Origin: Brenneria roseae subsp. roseae
Lineage (GTDB): Bacteria; Pseudomonadota; Gammaproteobacteria; Enterobacterales; Enterobacteriaceae
Assembly (NCBI RefSeq): GCF_003115845.1
Contig: NZ_KZ819026.1
Location: forward strand, 1 to 64,000
Reading direction: 5' to 3'
DNA length: 64,000 nucleotides
Shown here: in pieces, positions 40,495 to 50,508 of the stretch
Layout: each line of letters opens with the position of its first letter
Numbering within the stretch: the first letter of the stretch is position 1
Notes under the pieces: generated by a model
Database searches by the model: none
Told to the model about the DNA's origin: nothing
What the model saw: the letters and a program-made list of their open reading frames with translations, nothing else
Position numbers and translations under genes: made by a program

Positions 40495-40528
40495 AAAAAA
40501 GCCGGATGATGAATCATCCGGCTTTTTT
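40495..40528. terminator. Bidirectional terminator lpxM/pykA
   Basis: AAAAAAGCCGGATGAT and ATCATCCGGCTTTTTT make a perfect 16-bp stem with a two-base centre, bounded by A and T runs, between convergent genes. Confidence 0.95.
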
Positions 40529-40573
40529 GATCGATATACTTTTTTAATCGATGTCTTTCGTACCGGTAGGCGA

Positions 40574-42016
40574 TTATTCCACGCGCAGAATACGAATGGT
40601 GTTGGTGGTGCCAACCGTACCCATTACGTCGCCCTGTGTCACAATAACCAGATCCCCTGACATCAGGAATCCCTTATCACGCAGCAGGAGGACAGCATCG
40701 TTAGCCGCGGCAACGCCATCGGTATAGCTGTCAAAATGTACTGGCGTAACACCACGGTACAGCGCGGTCAGGTTCAGCGTATGCTCATGGCGCGACATGG
40801 CAAAAATGGGCAAACCGGAACTGATGCGAGACATCATCAGCGCGGTACGACCCGATTCGGTCATGGCAATCAGCGCAGTTACCCCTTTCAGGTGGTTAGC
40901 GGCATACATGGAAGACATCGCGATAGATTCTTCCGTGTTGTCAAACTGCACATCAAGACGATGTTTGGAAACATTGATGCTGGGGATCTTCTCGGCGCCA
41001 AGACAGACTTTCGCCATGGCGGATACCGTTTCCGCCGGATATTGCCCCGCGGCCGTTTCGGCGGAAAGCATCACGGCATCGGTACCGTCCAGCACGGCGT
41101 TGGCCACGTCCATTACCTCTGCACGGGTTGGCATCGGGTTGGTGATCATGGACTCCATCATCTGTGTGGCGGTGATGACAGCACGATTAAGCTGACGTGC
41201 GCGGCGGATCAGTTTCTTTTGAATACCCACCAGTTCCGGATCGCCGATTTCAACCCCCAAATCGCCACGGGCAACCATCACGACATCAGAGGCCAGAATA
41301 ATGTCATCCATGGCTTCATCTGAACAAACGGCTTCCGCACGTTCGACTTTGGAGACGATCTTGGCATTACAGCCGGCGTCACGAGCCAGACGACGGGCAT
41401 AGTTCAGATCTTCACCCGTACGCGGGAAAGAAATGGCCAGGTAATCCACGCCGATTTTTGCGGCGGTGATGATGTCCGCTTTATCTTTTTCTGTTAATGC
41501 TTCGGCAGAAAGACCGCCGCCCAGCTTGTTGATCCCTTTGTTGTTTGACAGGGGACCGCCGACGGTGACTTCGGTATACACTTTCATGCCTTCAACCTGA
41601 AGGACTTTCAACTGTACGCGGCCATCATCCAGTAACAGGATGTCGCCGGGGACCACATCGGCCGGCAGGCCTTTGTAATCGATACCCACTTTCTCTTTAT
41701 CGCCTTCACCTTTGGACAAATTGGCGTCCAACAGGAATTTGTCGCCTACGTTCAGGAAGATTTTGCCTTCCTTAAAGGTGGACACACGGATTTTCGGTCC
41801 CTGCAAATCGCCTAGAATGGCAACATGGCGACCTAATCTGGCCGCAATTTCGCGAACTTTGTTGGCACGTAATTGGTGATCTTCTGGTGTGCCGTGGGAA
41901 AAATTCATGCGTACTACGTTAGCGCCCGCGCTAATAATCTTTTCAAGATTATTGTCACGGTCGGTAGCTGGCCCCAAGGTGGTGACAATTTTGGTTCTTC
42001 TGAGCCGTCTGGACAT
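40574..42016 (-). CDS. pykA: Pyruvate kinase II
   Basis: The 480-residue protein (same as E. coli PykA) makes pyruvate and ATP from phosphoenolpyruvate. Signatures: [20 protein letters not shown] at the N-terminus, [10 protein letters not shown], the metal/PEP loop KVERAEA...[12 protein letters not shown], and [20 protein letters not shown]. PykA is the AMP-activated isozyme in E. coli. It neighbours hexR, whose product controls such genes. An inverted repeat lies in its leader. Confidence 0.97.
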   Translation of the reverse strand: MSRRLRRTKIVTTLGPATDRDNNLEKIISAGANVVRMNFSHGTPEDHQLRANKVREIAARLGRHVAILGDLQGPKIRVSTFKEGKIFLNVGDKFLLDANLSKGEGDKEKVGIDYKGLPADVVPGDILLLDDGRVQLKVLQVEGMKVYTEVTVGGPLSNNKGINKLGGGLSAEALTEKDKADIITAAKIGVDYLAISFPRTGEDLNYARRLARDAGCNAKIVSKVERAEAVCSDEAMDDIILASDVVMVARGDLGVEIGDPELVGIQKKLIRRARQLNRAVITATQMMESMITNPMPTRAEVMDVANAVLDGTDAVMLSAETAAGQYPAETVSAMAKVCLGAEKIPSINVSKHRLDVQFDNTEESIAMSSMYAANHLKGVTALIAMTESGRTALMMSRISSGLPIFAMSRHEHTLNLTALYRGVTPVHFDSYTDGVAAANDAVLLLRDKGFLMSGDLVIVTQGDVMGTVGTTNTIRILRVE

Positions 42017-42071
42017 GTATAACTCCGTTGACTTGTGAAGCAGTAGTGTTGCGATTAATGTCGGATAACTC

Positions 42072-42090
42072 TGTAAAGTGTAACTTTACA
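42072..42090. promoter_or_regulatory. Inverted repeat upstream of pykA
   Basis: TGTAAAGT-GTA-ACTTTACA is a perfect 8-bp inverted repeat 56 bases upstream of pykA. Its outer TGTAA...TTACA halves are those of HexR sites, but the spacing (9 rather than 5 bases) is different. It may be a HexR variant or another operator. Confidence 0.4.
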
Positions 42091-42344
42091 ACGAAATTAT
42101 TTCATCTATACCTTCATTATACCGTTCATCGTCAAAAGTGTGTCGATACTGACTTTGTTCGCTTTCCGATTGCCTGCTTCCCGGTATGCCGGAAAAACAT
42201 CAGATTGCTGCTGTCTGACCATGCTTGTCACGATGGTGGTATCCGTTACCCGAATGCCGAGTTGAGTCTGTCTTGTTGTTATTCTCTCTTTAGGGTGCGG
42301 TGGCTATAATAGCGTAAAAATAAAACAGCTTAAATATTAATAAA
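42091..42344. other. Remainder of the pykA-hexR gap
   Basis: About 250 bases between hexR (ending here) and the pykA leader. An open frame of ~93 codons crosses it on the plus strand but has no ribosome-binding site or recognisable features. I see nothing else. Confidence 0.4.
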
Positions 42345-43214
42345 TTATCTGAAAGGGTTATTGAATTTTTCTTCCTTATCAAACCGCGATTCGCGTAATG
42401 CTTCCTTGACCCGCTTCAAGTTATCCCGGAATTTTGCTCCGCGTCGCAGCGTAAAGCCGGTTGCCAGCACGTCAATGAGCGTCAATTGCGCGATACGTGA
42501 AACCATCGGCATGTAAACGTCGGTGTCCTCTGGCACATCAACCCGTAGCGTCAATGAGGCTTCGCGCGCCAGCGGGGTGCCGTCCGATGTAATGGCAATG
42601 ACGGTGGCGTCGTTCTCTCTGGCCAACAGCGCCATTTCTACCAGACTTTTTGTCCGACCGGTGTGGGAAATCAGCACCACGACATCGCCATCGCTGGAAT
42701 TCATGCAGCTCATTCGCTGCATGACGATATCATCAAAATAGACCACGGGAATATTGAAACGGAAGAACTTGTTCATCGCGTCGTGCGCAACCGCCGCAGA
42801 GGCCCCGAAGCCAAAAAAGGAAATCTTTTTCGCCTGGGTAAGCAGATCTACCGCCCGGTTGACGGCAGTAATATCCAGACAGGATTTCACATGCTCCAGC
42901 CCGGCCATCGTCGATTCAAAAATTTTGCTGGTATAGGCATCAACACTATCATCTTCTTCGACGTTACGGTTTACATAAGGTGTGCCGTTCGCCAGACTTT
43001 GGGCCAGATGCAGTTTAAAATCGGGAAAACCCTTGGTTTCCAGACGGCGACAGAAGCGGTTGACGGTGGGCTCGCTAACGTCAGCCATCTTTGCCAGCGT
43101 GGCGATACTGGAGTGAATTGCTGTTTGCGGAGTGCTCAGGATAGCTTCGGCAACCTTTCTTTCTGACTTGCTTAAAAGTTCCAAACGACTCTGAATTTTT
43201 TCCAGCATGTTCAT
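42345..43214 (-). CDS. hexR: Carbon metabolism regulator HexR
   Basis: The 289-residue RpiR-family repressor (same length as E. coli HexR) has an N-terminal helix-turn-helix (SIATLAKMADVSEPTVNRFC) and a C-terminal SIS sugar-phosphate domain (KKISFFGFGASAAVAHDAMN, VVVLISHTGRTKSLVE). In proteobacteria it binds near zwf, eda, pyk and related genes, and KDPG relieves it. The start at 43214 (MNMLEKIQSRLELLSKSERK) matches the family. It is divergent from zwf over a region with a HexR site. Confidence 0.96.
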   Translation of the reverse strand: MNMLEKIQSRLELLSKSERKVAEAILSTPQTAIHSSIATLAKMADVSEPTVNRFCRRLETKGFPDFKLHLAQSLANGTPYVNRNVEEDDSVDAYTSKIFESTMAGLEHVKSCLDITAVNRAVDLLTQAKKISFFGFGASAAVAHDAMNKFFRFNIPVVYFDDIVMQRMSCMNSSDGDVVVLISHTGRTKSLVEMALLARENDATVIAITSDGTPLAREASLTLRVDVPEDTDVYMPMVSRIAQLTLIDVLATGFTLRRGAKFRDNLKRVKEALRESRFDKEEKFNNPFR

Positions 43215-43540
43215 ATAACAAAGGCCATATAAGTTTTTTCCAATTTCAACCAAAGGCGCAACCGATGCGAATTTCGTGAAAATATACTACGACCCTGTAA
43301 CGGTTGGCAGGGGAAAAAACGTGAAGTTGAGCGCTTTTTTTACCAGAACATGACTTGTGTCTAACTTTCAGAAAAGTAATCCGCTGTCAGAAACGATAAA
43401 AAGTTTCTCTTTTGGGCATATGCAACAGGCATTTTAGCCAGAATAACAGGCCGGCTTTTTATGGACTCTACCTGGCTTAGATCGGATTTTGAGTTTTTGT
43501 TGCGGTTTACTGGCTATAGTCAAAAAGAGTACATTATTGC
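43215..43540. other. hexR-zwf divergent promoter region
   Basis: Gene-free, AT-rich DNA that must hold the promoters of both hexR and zwf. The only operator recognised is the HexR-type palindrome at its zwf end (43541-43555). Confidence 0.5.
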
Positions 43541-43555
43541 TGTAATAAAATTACA
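43541..43555. promoter_or_regulatory. HexR operator upstream of zwf
   Basis: TGTAATAAAATTACA fits the HexR consensus TGTAAT-www-ATTACA exactly. It lies 25 bases before the zwf ATG, where bound HexR would block transcription or translation start. hexR is the next gene in the opposite direction, so autoregulation is also possible. Confidence 0.85.
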
Positions 43556-43579
43556 GCATCCTGCAACGAGGAGATGAAC

Positions 43580-45055
43580 ATGGCGGTAACTTCAACAGCC
43601 CAGGCATGCGACCTGGTTATTTTCGGTGCCAAGGGCGATCTGGCGCGCCGTAAATTGCTGCCTTCCCTGTATCAGTTGGAAAAAGCGGGCCATATCCACC
43701 CGGAAACCCGGATTATCGGCGTTGGCCGGGCAGAGTGGGATAAAGAAGCGTATACCGGCGTGGTGCGAGATGCGCTGGAAACGTTTATGAAAGAACCCAT
43801 TGACGAGGCGTTGTGGGAAACATTGAGCGGCCGATTGAGTTTCTGCAATCTTGACGTTGAAGATACGAAGAACTTTAGCCGGCTGGGCAAGATGCTCGAC
43901 CAGAAGAATCGTACTACCATTAACTATTTCGCCATGCCGCCCAGCACCTTTGGCGCGATTTGCCGTGGTCTGGGCACCGCCGGGTTAAACAATGAACCCG
44001 CGCGCGTGGTGATGGAAAAACCGTTGGGGACCGATTTAGCGTCCTCTCGCGTTATTAACGATCAGGTTGCAGAGTACTTCAATGAGTGTCAGGTCTATCG
44101 TATCGACCATTATTTGGGTAAAGAAACGGTATTGAACCTGCTGGCGCTGCGTTTTGCCAACTCCCTGTTTTCCGCGAACTGGGATAATCGTACGATTGAT
44201 CACGTACAGATTACCGTAGCGGAAGAAGTGGGGATCGAAGGACGCTGGGGCTATTTTGATCAGGCCGGTCAGATGCGCGATATGATTCAGAATCACTTGT
44301 TGCAGATTCTGACCATGATTGCCATGTCGCCGCCGTCTGATTTGACGACCGATCGTATCCGCGATGAAAAAGTGAAGGTATTGCGTTCACTGCGTCGTAT
44401 CGATCGTTCCAACGTGCATGAAACGACGGTGCGCGGGCAATATACCGCTGGCTTCGTTCAGGGACATAAAGTGCCGGGTTATCTGGAAGAAGAGGGCGCG
44501 AATAAAACCAGCAGCACCGAAACCTTTGTTGCGATTCGCGTCGATATTGATGACTGGCGCTGGTCTGGTGTGCCGTTCTACCTGCGTACCGGTAAACGTC
44601 TGCCGACGAAGTGTTCTGAAGTTGTCGTGTATTTCAAAAATCCAGCGCTGAATCTGTTTCGTGATTCCTACCAGCAGTTGCCGCAGAATAAGCTGATTAT
44701 TCGTTTGCAGCCGGATGAAGGCGTTGAAATTCAGATTCTTAACAAGATCCCGGGGCTGGAACACAAACACCGTCTGCAAACGGTAAAACTGGACCTGAGC
44801 TTCTCCGAAACGTTCAATCAGCAGCATCTGGCGGATGCGTATGAACGCCTGTTGCTGGAAACCATGCGCGGTATTCAGGCTTTGTTTGTGCGCCGTGATG
44901 AAGTGGAAGAAGCCTGGAAATGGGTGGATTCAATCATGGATGCCTGGTCAATGGATAATGACGCGCCGAAGCCTTATCAGGCGGGAAGCTGGGGGCCGGT
45001 GGCTTCCGTTGCGATGATTACCCGCGACGGACGTTCCTGGAACGAGTTTGAATAA
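43580..45055 (+). CDS. zwf: Glucose-6-phosphate dehydrogenase
   Basis: The 491-residue enzyme oxidises glucose 6-phosphate to 6-phosphogluconolactone with NADP. The nucleotide-binding start is LVIFGAKGDLARRKLLPSLY, and the active-site signature is RIDHYLGKETV. Two ATGs are available; 43580 is chosen because GAGGAG then lies 6 bases upstream, and it gives the E. coli-like start MAVTSTAQACDLVIFG and 491 residues. In E. coli edd follows; here it is absent and eda is next. Confidence 0.97.
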   Translation: MAVTSTAQACDLVIFGAKGDLARRKLLPSLYQLEKAGHIHPETRIIGVGRAEWDKEAYTGVVRDALETFMKEPIDEALWETLSGRLSFCNLDVEDTKNFSRLGKMLDQKNRTTINYFAMPPSTFGAICRGLGTAGLNNEPARVVMEKPLGTDLASSRVINDQVAEYFNECQVYRIDHYLGKETVLNLLALRFANSLFSANWDNRTIDHVQITVAEEVGIEGRWGYFDQAGQMRDMIQNHLLQILTMIAMSPPSDLTTDRIRDEKVKVLRSLRRIDRSNVHETTVRGQYTAGFVQGHKVPGYLEEEGANKTSSTETFVAIRVDIDDWRWSGVPFYLRTGKRLPTKCSEVVVYFKNPALNLFRDSYQQLPQNKLIIRLQPDEGVEIQILNKIPGLEHKHRLQTVKLDLSFSETFNQQHLADAYERLLLETMRGIQALFVRRDEVEEAWKWVDSIMDAWSMDNDAPKPYQAGSWGPVASVAMITRDGRSWNEFE

Positions 45056-45228
45056 TAACTAATTAAAGATACCCGACCGGTTTCAATATATGGCGTGCGG
45101 CCGCGTCTGGCTGTCAACGTGCAACAGTGGAATAGGGCGGGTATACATGATGTTGTGGCGTCCTGCTATTGGCCGCCGCGGATTGGGTAGTTGCAGTTTT
45201 TAATGTATGGCTAACGGTGCGGTCGGAC

Positions 45229-45247
45229 ATCTGCAATCAATGCAGAT
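45229..45247. promoter_or_regulatory. Inverted repeat and TATAAT upstream of eda
   Basis: ATCTGCA-ATCAA-TGCAGAT is a perfect 7-bp inverted repeat 65 bases before eda; a TATAAT follows at 45269-45274 but without a good -35. Position suggests an operator for a separate eda promoter. No KdgR-type site was recognised. Confidence 0.4.
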
Positions 45248-45311
45248 CCCTGTGGCAGGGGCGCGCTATATAATTAATGATGCCTGCGGGCATGACTGGA
45301 GATAACTTTTG

Positions 45312-45953
45312 ATGAAAAACTGGAAAACGAGCGCGGAACAGATTTTGACAGCGGGCCCTGTTGTTCCTGTGATTGTGGTAAACAAATTGGAGCACGCGGT
45401 ACCTATGGCAAAAGCGTTGGTCGCGGGCGGCGTTCGCGTTCTGGAACTGACATTGCGTACCGACTGCGCCATAGAAGCGATTCGCGTTATTGCAAAAGAA
45501 GTGCCTGACGCTATTGTTGGCGCAGGTACGGTAACCAACCCTCAGCAACTGGCTGCTGTCATCGAAGCGGGTGCTCAATTCGCCATTAGCCCGGGACTGA
45601 CCGAGCCGTTGCTGAAAGCGGCTACCGAAGGCACTATTCCGTTGATCCCCGGTATCAGCACGGTTTCTGAACTGATGCTGGGTATGGATTACGGTTTGCG
45701 TGAGTTCAAATTTTTCCCGGCTGAAGCCAATGGCGGTGTGAAAGCGCTACAGGCTATCGGTGGCCCATTCGCGCATATCCGTTTCTGCCCGACTGGTGGC
45801 ATTACGCCGAAGAACTACCGCGATTATTTGGCGCTGAAAAGCGTACTGTGCGTAGGCGGTTCCTGGTTGGTACCGAATGATGCGCTGGAAAGCGGCGACT
45901 ACGCGCGTATCACTGAACTGGCTCGTGAGGCGGTTGAAGGCGCGAAAGCGTAA
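45312..45953 (+). CDS. eda: KDPG/KHG aldolase
   Basis: The 213-residue class I aldolase cleaves 2-keto-3-deoxy-6-phosphogluconate to pyruvate and glyceraldehyde 3-phosphate. Catalytic E45 (RVLELTLRT) and the Schiff-base K133 ([13 protein letters not shown]) are in place. The start is the ATG at 45312. With edd missing from the locus, its main substrate source may be hexuronates from pectin, where KDPG arises through KDG kinase; this is inference from context. A terminator follows. Confidence 0.97.
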   Translation: MKNWKTSAEQILTAGPVVPVIVVNKLEHAVPMAKALVAGGVRVLELTLRTDCAIEAIRVIAKEVPDAIVGAGTVTNPQQLAAVIEAGAQFAISPGLTEPLLKAATEGTIPLIPGISTVSELMLGMDYGLREFKFFPAEANGGVKALQAIGGPFAHIRFCPTGGITPKNYRDYLALKSVLCVGGSWLVPNDALESGDYARITELAREAVEGAKA

Positions 45954-45972
45954 TTCAACTTTGCAGATTGGC

Positions 45973-46006
45973 AAAAGCCACCCAAAATGAAACGGGTGGC
46001 TTTTTT
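45973..46006. terminator. Bidirectional terminator eda/purT
   Basis: AAAAGCCACCC and GGGTGGCTTTT form an 11-bp stem with T- and A-runs on either side, between convergent eda and purT. Confidence 0.9.
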
Positions 46007-46041
46007 ATGGCCCGCCATCTCTGGCGGGACGTCGCTATTTC

Positions 46042-47220
46042 TCAGCCATTGACCTTGACCGCCGCGGCGGCTTTTTTCGCTAATATCACCGCGTCGTCCG
46101 TCGTTTCCGCCATTGCCAGCGCAACGCCCATGCGGCGCTTTCCGCTGATGTCCGGCTTGCCAAACAGGCGGATCTGCGTGTGGGGCAGCAAGGCCTTTTC
46201 CAGTCCCTGATAGCGGACATTCCGGCTATCCAGTTCCGGTAGGATCACGGCAGAAGCGGCGGCGCCATATTGCCGAATCGCGCCAATCGGTAATCCCAGA
46301 AACGCGCGTACATGTAAAGCGAACTCAGACAGATCCTGAGAGATCATCGTTACCATGCCGGTATCGTGAGGGCGAGGGGATACTTCACTGAAAATCACGT
46401 CATCGCCACAAATGAACAGTTCAACGCCGAACAAGCCGTAACCGCCGAGCGCTTTGACGACCTGACTGGCAATCGCCTGCGCTCGTTCCTGCGCCAGTTT
46501 GCTCATCTGCTGCGGCTGCCAGGATTCACGATAGTCGCCGTCTTCCTGACGGTGACCAATTGGCGCACAGAAATGAATACCGTCAACGGCATGGATGGTC
46601 AGCAGCGTGATCTCGAAATCGAACTTGACCAGCCCTTCAACGATAACCCGTCCGCCGCCAGCCCGGCCACCTTGCTGCGCATATTGCCAGGCCTGTTTCA
46701 ATTGCTGCGGTTCACGGATCAGGCTTTGGCCTTTGCCGGAGGAACTCATCACCGGTTTAACAATACAGGGATAGCCAATATCAGACACGGCCTGCTGGAA
46801 ACTCGCTTCACTATCCGCAAAACGGTAGGTGGAGGTCGGCACCCCCAGCTTTTCCGCAGCCAGACGGCGAATACCTTCTCTATTCATCGTCAGGCGGGTA
46901 GCTTCGGCGCACGGAACCACATGGTGACCCTGTTGCTCCAGCGTCACCAGCATATCGGTGGCGATGGCTTCAATCTCCGGCACGATGTAATCCGGACGCT
47001 CCGCTTCAACCAGGGCTTTTAACGCTTCACCGTCCAGCATGTTAATGACATGGCTGCGATGCGCGATCTGCATTGCAGGCGCATCGGCGTAGCGATCAAC
47101 GGCAATAACTTCAATACCCAGGCGTTGACACTCAATCGCCACTTCTTTGCCTAACTCGCCGGAACCGAGCAACATCACGCGTGTAGCATCGGTACGCAGG
47201 GCCGTTCCAATTGTTAACAT
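46042..47220 (-). CDS. purT: Formate-dependent GAR transformylase PurT
   Basis: The 392-residue ATP-grasp enzyme (same as E. coli) makes formyl-GAR from GAR, formate and ATP in purine synthesis. Landmarks are [20 protein letters not shown] (N-terminal pre-ATP-grasp domain), [12 protein letters not shown] (P-loop-like) and [15 protein letters not shown]. The start at 47220 gives the family N-terminus; the frame is open further upstream across the PurR operator. Control by PurR is indicated by the operator at 47333. Confidence 0.96.
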   Translation of the reverse strand: MLTIGTALRTDATRVMLLGSGELGKEVAIECQRLGIEVIAVDRYADAPAMQIAHRSHVINMLDGEALKALVEAERPDYIVPEIEAIATDMLVTLEQQGHHVVPCAEATRLTMNREGIRRLAAEKLGVPTSTYRFADSEASFQQAVSDIGYPCIVKPVMSSSGKGQSLIREPQQLKQAWQYAQQGGRAGGGRVIVEGLVKFDFEITLLTIHAVDGIHFCAPIGHRQEDGDYRESWQPQQMSKLAQERAQAIASQVVKALGGYGLFGVELFICGDDVIFSEVSPRPHDTGMVTMISQDLSEFALHVRAFLGLPIGAIRQYGAAASAVILPELDSRNVRYQGLEKALLPHTQIRLFGKPDISGKRRMGVALAMAETTDDAVILAKKAAAAVKVNG

Positions 47221-47332
47221 AACGTCTACCTGATCGGGTTGTAAAAAATCGTCGGGAGCGATTTTCAGCGTCGCTTGCGACGGTCTGTAGGATGACGGGC
47301 AGAACGCCGTCATAAAAATGGGCGCAGTATAA

Positions 47333-47348
47333 ACGAAAACGTTTGCGT
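47333..47348. promoter_or_regulatory. PurR operator of purT
   Basis: On the minus strand ACGCAAACGTTTTCGT differs at one position from the palindromic PurR consensus ACGCAAACGTTTGCGT. It lies about 113 bases before the purT start. PurR control of purT is known in E. coli. Confidence 0.9.
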
Positions 47349-47499
47349 GCGCACCACGGGTGATAAATGCGCAATACATCCGGCTACAAAGTCAGCAAGG
47401 GATTAGCGGCCCCGCTTGGCATCGTCGGAGAATCGTGCCACTCTGCAATCAGCATTTTCAAAACTGGTTATTATTCAAAATAAAGGGGATCCGAACGTA

Positions 47500-49542
47500 A
47501 TGAGTGCACCGCAAGCAGAAAAAAGACCCCATCCGTTGACCACTCATGGCGATACTCGAGTTGATAACTATTACTGGCTGCGTGATGACCAGCGGAGCGA
47601 TCCGCAGGTACTGAATTATCTACGGCAGGAAAACCGTTATTGTGACGATGTGATGGCGCCTTACCGCGACCTTCAGCAAGCGTTGTATGACGAAATGGTT
47701 AAACGGATACCGTCTGAGGATATGTCGGTACCTTATGTTCGCAATGGTTATCGCTACCAGAGCCGTTATGAACCGGGCAAAGAATATGCCATCTATCTGC
47801 GTCAGCCTGAACAGATAACTGACGAATGGGAAACGTTGCTGGATGGTAATCAGCGAGCGGAGAACCACGATTTTTACAGCTTGGGGGCGCTGGAAGTCAG
47901 CCCGAATAACCAGCTTCTGGTACTGTCCGAGGATTTCCTCTCCCGCCGGCAATATGACATTCGTTTCCGCGATCTGACGAGTGGGGAATGGCTGCCAGAT
48001 GTGATTGAAAAGGTATCTGCCGGTGCTGAATGGTCTGCCGATTCGACCACCATCTATTACGTGCGCAAGCATCCGCAGACCTTATTGCCTTATCAGGTTT
48101 ATCGGCACCATTTGGGCGGCGATCCGGCGGATGATGAACTGGTGTACGAAGAGCTGGATGATACCTATTACGTCAGTTTGGGAAAAACCACTTCTGAGCG
48201 CTATATCACCATCTACCTGAGCAGCACAACGACGACGGAAGTGCGATTGATTGACGCGGCGGATACGGCGTCGGTGCCGCAGGTATTCATCCCGCGTCGT
48301 AAAGACCATGAGTATGGGGTAGACCACTACCAGAACTCGTTTTATCTGCGTTCCAACCGGGAAGGCAAGAATTTCGGTCTCTATCGTTCGCAGAAACCCG
48401 ATGAAAGCGAGCTGGAGACGTTGATCGCTCCATGTGAGCATCGCGTATTGGAGGGATTTGAACTTTTCCGTGACTGGCTGGTGGTTGAGGAAAGGGAACG
48501 GGGCCTGACCAGCCTGCGCCAGATCCACTGGCAAACGCAGGAAGAGAAAGCGATTACTTTCAATGATGCCAGCTATGTTACGTGGCTATCCTATAACCCG
48601 TCCCCGGAAACCGCCTTGCTGCGTTACGGCTATGCATCAATGACGACGCCGAGTTCGCTGTATGAACTGAATATGGATACCGGACAGCAGCAGCTGTTGA
48701 AGCAAGCCGAAGTGAAAAACTTTACGCCGGGGGACTACCAGAGCGAGCGCCTGTGGATCAAAGCGCGAGACGGCGTAGAAGTTCCCGTATCGCTGGTCTA
48801 CCACCGGGAACATTTTAAACCGGGGCAGAATCCGATACTGGTATACGGCTACGGCGCGTATGGCAGTAGTATGGATCCCGATTTTAGCGTTAGTCGGTTA
48901 AGTCTACTGGATAGGGGATTTGTTTTTGCGTTGACGCACATTCGCGGCGGTGGCGAATTGGGACAGACGTGGTACGACGATGGACGATTGCTGAATAAAA
49001 TGAACTCCTTCAATGATTTCATTGATGTTTCTCAGGCGTTGATCGAGAAAGGCTATGGCGATCGTCAAAACATGTTCGCGATGGGCGGCAGTGCCGGTGG
49101 ATTATTAATGGGGGCGGTGGTCAATCTGGCTCCGGATCTGTTTAAAGGTGTAGTCGCTCAGGTGCCGTTTGTGGATATCCTGACTACCATGCTGGATGAT
49201 TCTATTCCGTTAACGACGGGAGAATATGACGAGTGGGGCAACCCTCATGATCGTACCTACTATGACTATATCCGACAATATAGCCCGTACGATGGCGTCA
49301 CGGCGCAGGATTATCCTCACATGCTGGTGACCACCGGGCTGCATGACTCGCAAGTCCAATACTGGGAGCCCGCGAAATGGGTAGCTAAACTGCGTGACAT
49401 GAAGACGGATAACCGATTGCTATTGATGTATACCGATATGGATGCCGGACACGGTGGCAAATCTGGGCGTTTTAAACATTATGAGGATATTGCGCTGGAG
49501 TATGCGTTCTTGCTGATGGTGTTGGAAAAGTCTGACAGTTAG
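47500..49542 (+). CDS. ptrB: Oligopeptidase B
   Basis: The 680-residue S9A serine peptidase cuts peptides after Arg/Lys in the cytoplasm (E. coli 686). The catalytic triad is S531 (MGGSAGG), D616 (GLHDSQVQ) and H651 (AGHGGKSG), after an N-terminal seven-bladed propeller (~70-400). I start at the ATG at 47500 with a GGGG-rich ribosome-binding site; the open frame reaches back to 47416 without a better start. Its 5' end is divergent from purT. Confidence 0.94.
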   Translation: MSAPQAEKRPHPLTTHGDTRVDNYYWLRDDQRSDPQVLNYLRQENRYCDDVMAPYRDLQQALYDEMVKRIPSEDMSVPYVRNGYRYQSRYEPGKEYAIYLRQPEQITDEWETLLDGNQRAENHDFYSLGALEVSPNNQLLVLSEDFLSRRQYDIRFRDLTSGEWLPDVIEKVSAGAEWSADSTTIYYVRKHPQTLLPYQVYRHHLGGDPADDELVYEELDDTYYVSLGKTTSERYITIYLSSTTTTEVRLIDAADTASVPQVFIPRRKDHEYGVDHYQNSFYLRSNREGKNFGLYRSQKPDESELETLIAPCEHRVLEGFELFRDWLVVEERERGLTSLRQIHWQTQEEKAITFNDASYVTWLSYNPSPETALLRYGYASMTTPSSLYELNMDTGQQQLLKQAEVKNFTPGDYQSERLWIKARDGVEVPVSLVYHREHFKPGQNPILVYGYGAYGSSMDPDFSVSRLSLLDRGFVFALTHIRGGGELGQTWYDDGRLLNKMNSFNDFIDVSQALIEKGYGDRQNMFAMGGSAGGLLMGAVVNLAPDLFKGVVAQVPFVDILTTMLDDSIPLTTGEYDEWGNPHDRTYYDYIRQYSPYDGVTAQDYPHMLVTTGLHDSQVQYWEPAKWVAKLRDMKTDNRLLLMYTDMDAGHGGKSGRFKHYEDIALEYAFLLMVLEKSDS

Positions 49543-49560
49543 TGCCGTTGCTTACCACGA

Positions 49561-49586
49561 GTAAACCCGCAGAAAGGCGGGTTTAC
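49561..49586. terminator. Hairpin between ptrB and the small basic gene
   Basis: GTAAACCCGC and GCGGGTTTAC form a perfect 10-bp stem with a 6-base loop just after ptrB, shared with the convergent small gene. It lacks a long T-run. Confidence 0.7.
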
Positions 49587-49603
49587 CGAGCAGCATGATA
49601 GTT

Positions 49604-49720
49604 TTAATTGATGTCAGCCTGTGGTTGAGCTTTCTTTGCCTTTTTGTCCGCCCGTTTTTCCGCAGCGGTTTTCTGGGGTTTCTTCTTGCTGTTCTTTTTG
49701 CTGTCCATTCCTTTACTCAT
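49604..49720 (-). CDS. Small lysine-rich basic protein (38 aa)
   Basis: The minus-strand frame begins MSKGMDSKKNSKKKPQKTAA and continues EKRADKKAKKAQPQADIN. GAGG lies 6 bases before the ATG. More than a third of its residues are lysine or arginine, so a nucleic-acid- or ribosome-associated role is conceivable. I recall similar short MSKGMD-KK proteins annotated as hypothetical in gamma-proteobacteria. It lies downstream of holE in the same direction. Confidence 0.65.
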   Translation of the reverse strand: MSKGMDSKKNSKKKPQKTAAEKRADKKAKKAQPQADIN

Positions 49721-49829
49721 ATCTTACCTCGCTTGAAAAAGGTTGGTTTGCCTACCCATTAACCGCCTGTTTTACCCAATATGCAAGGGGAAAAACGGTT
49801 TTTATTGCGAGTCTGCTGAGCCAAAAAAA

Positions 49830-50060
49830 TTATTTGGCTTTGGGTTCATAGGGAAGGCGTGAAAACTGGAGTGAGAGTTGACGATAAACGGCAACGCGCT
49901 CACGAAAATAACTGCGCAGATGTTCAGGTTGCTCTTTTTCAATCATTTCAGGAATGACAGGCATGTTATACCGCTCTTTGAAAGCAACCCCGGACGCCGC
50001 TAAATCAACATTAACCTTATCCATTTCTTCTTTAGAAAGTTCCGCCAGGTTATGTCCCAT
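49830..50060 (-). CDS. holE: DNA polymerase III theta subunit
   Basis: The 76-residue protein (same as E. coli HolE) binds and stabilises the epsilon proofreading subunit of Pol [43 protein letters not shown] and the end [10 protein letters not shown] match HolE closely. The start at 50060 gives [13 protein letters not shown]; longer in-frame starts lie in unrelated sequence. Confidence 0.95.
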   Translation of the reverse strand: MGHNLAELSKEEMDKVNVDLAASGVAFKERYNMPVIPEMIEKEQPEHLRSYFRERVAVYRQLSLQFSRLPYEPKAK

Positions 50061-50508
50061 CGCGTTTTCTCCTGATTCATGGTGACGATATGCTGGCGTC
50101 AAGGTAAAGCAGAGCCATAAAAATCGCAAGTGATACGAGGCGCCTTTCCTGATTGCCGATGTGTTGAGCGAGTTACCTGACCTTATCTGGATCGCGTATC
50201 GGGAAGAGGTGGCAGGCAGAGCCAGTATCACCTGTATTTATCCCTCATCAGAATCACTGACTTTCATCATCTATATCTTGAAATTGAATATATCCATATT
50301 TATTTCTTACTGATAATAAAAATGATTATCAAAAAGATTAAGAGTTTATTGATAATGAAAATTACTATCAGTAAAAAATAATATTTGATTGATTTTAAAG
50401 TTAATAGTTATTTATTGTTAATTTAGTTAATAAGATGTTTTTTATTTTTTATCTTCAGGGCATAATGATATTCAATTGATTTACCTGCCAGAAAAATAAG
50501 GGATACCA
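50061..50508. other. holE-ftnA divergent region
   Basis: The 450-bp gap separates divergent genes. Its right half is very AT-rich and contains two Fur-type palindromes (separate entry). No gene was recognised. Confidence 0.5.
50311..50370. promoter_or_regulatory. Two Fur boxes upstream of ftnA
   Basis: TGATAAT-AAAAATG-ATTATCA (50311-50331) is a perfect 7-7-7 inverted repeat and TGATAAT-GAAAATT-ACTATCA (50350-50370) has one mismatch. Both fit the Fur consensus GATAATGATAATCATTATC and lie 39 bases apart in AT-rich DNA. In E. coli Fur activates ftnA by displacing H-NS through several upstream sites; the same layout is suggested here. Confidence 0.8.

Noticed and set aside
42028..42309. 93-codon plus-strand frame between pykA and hexR
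   Set aside because: It starts inside the pykA leader, has no Shine-Dalgarno, is cysteine-rich without a pattern and resembles no family.
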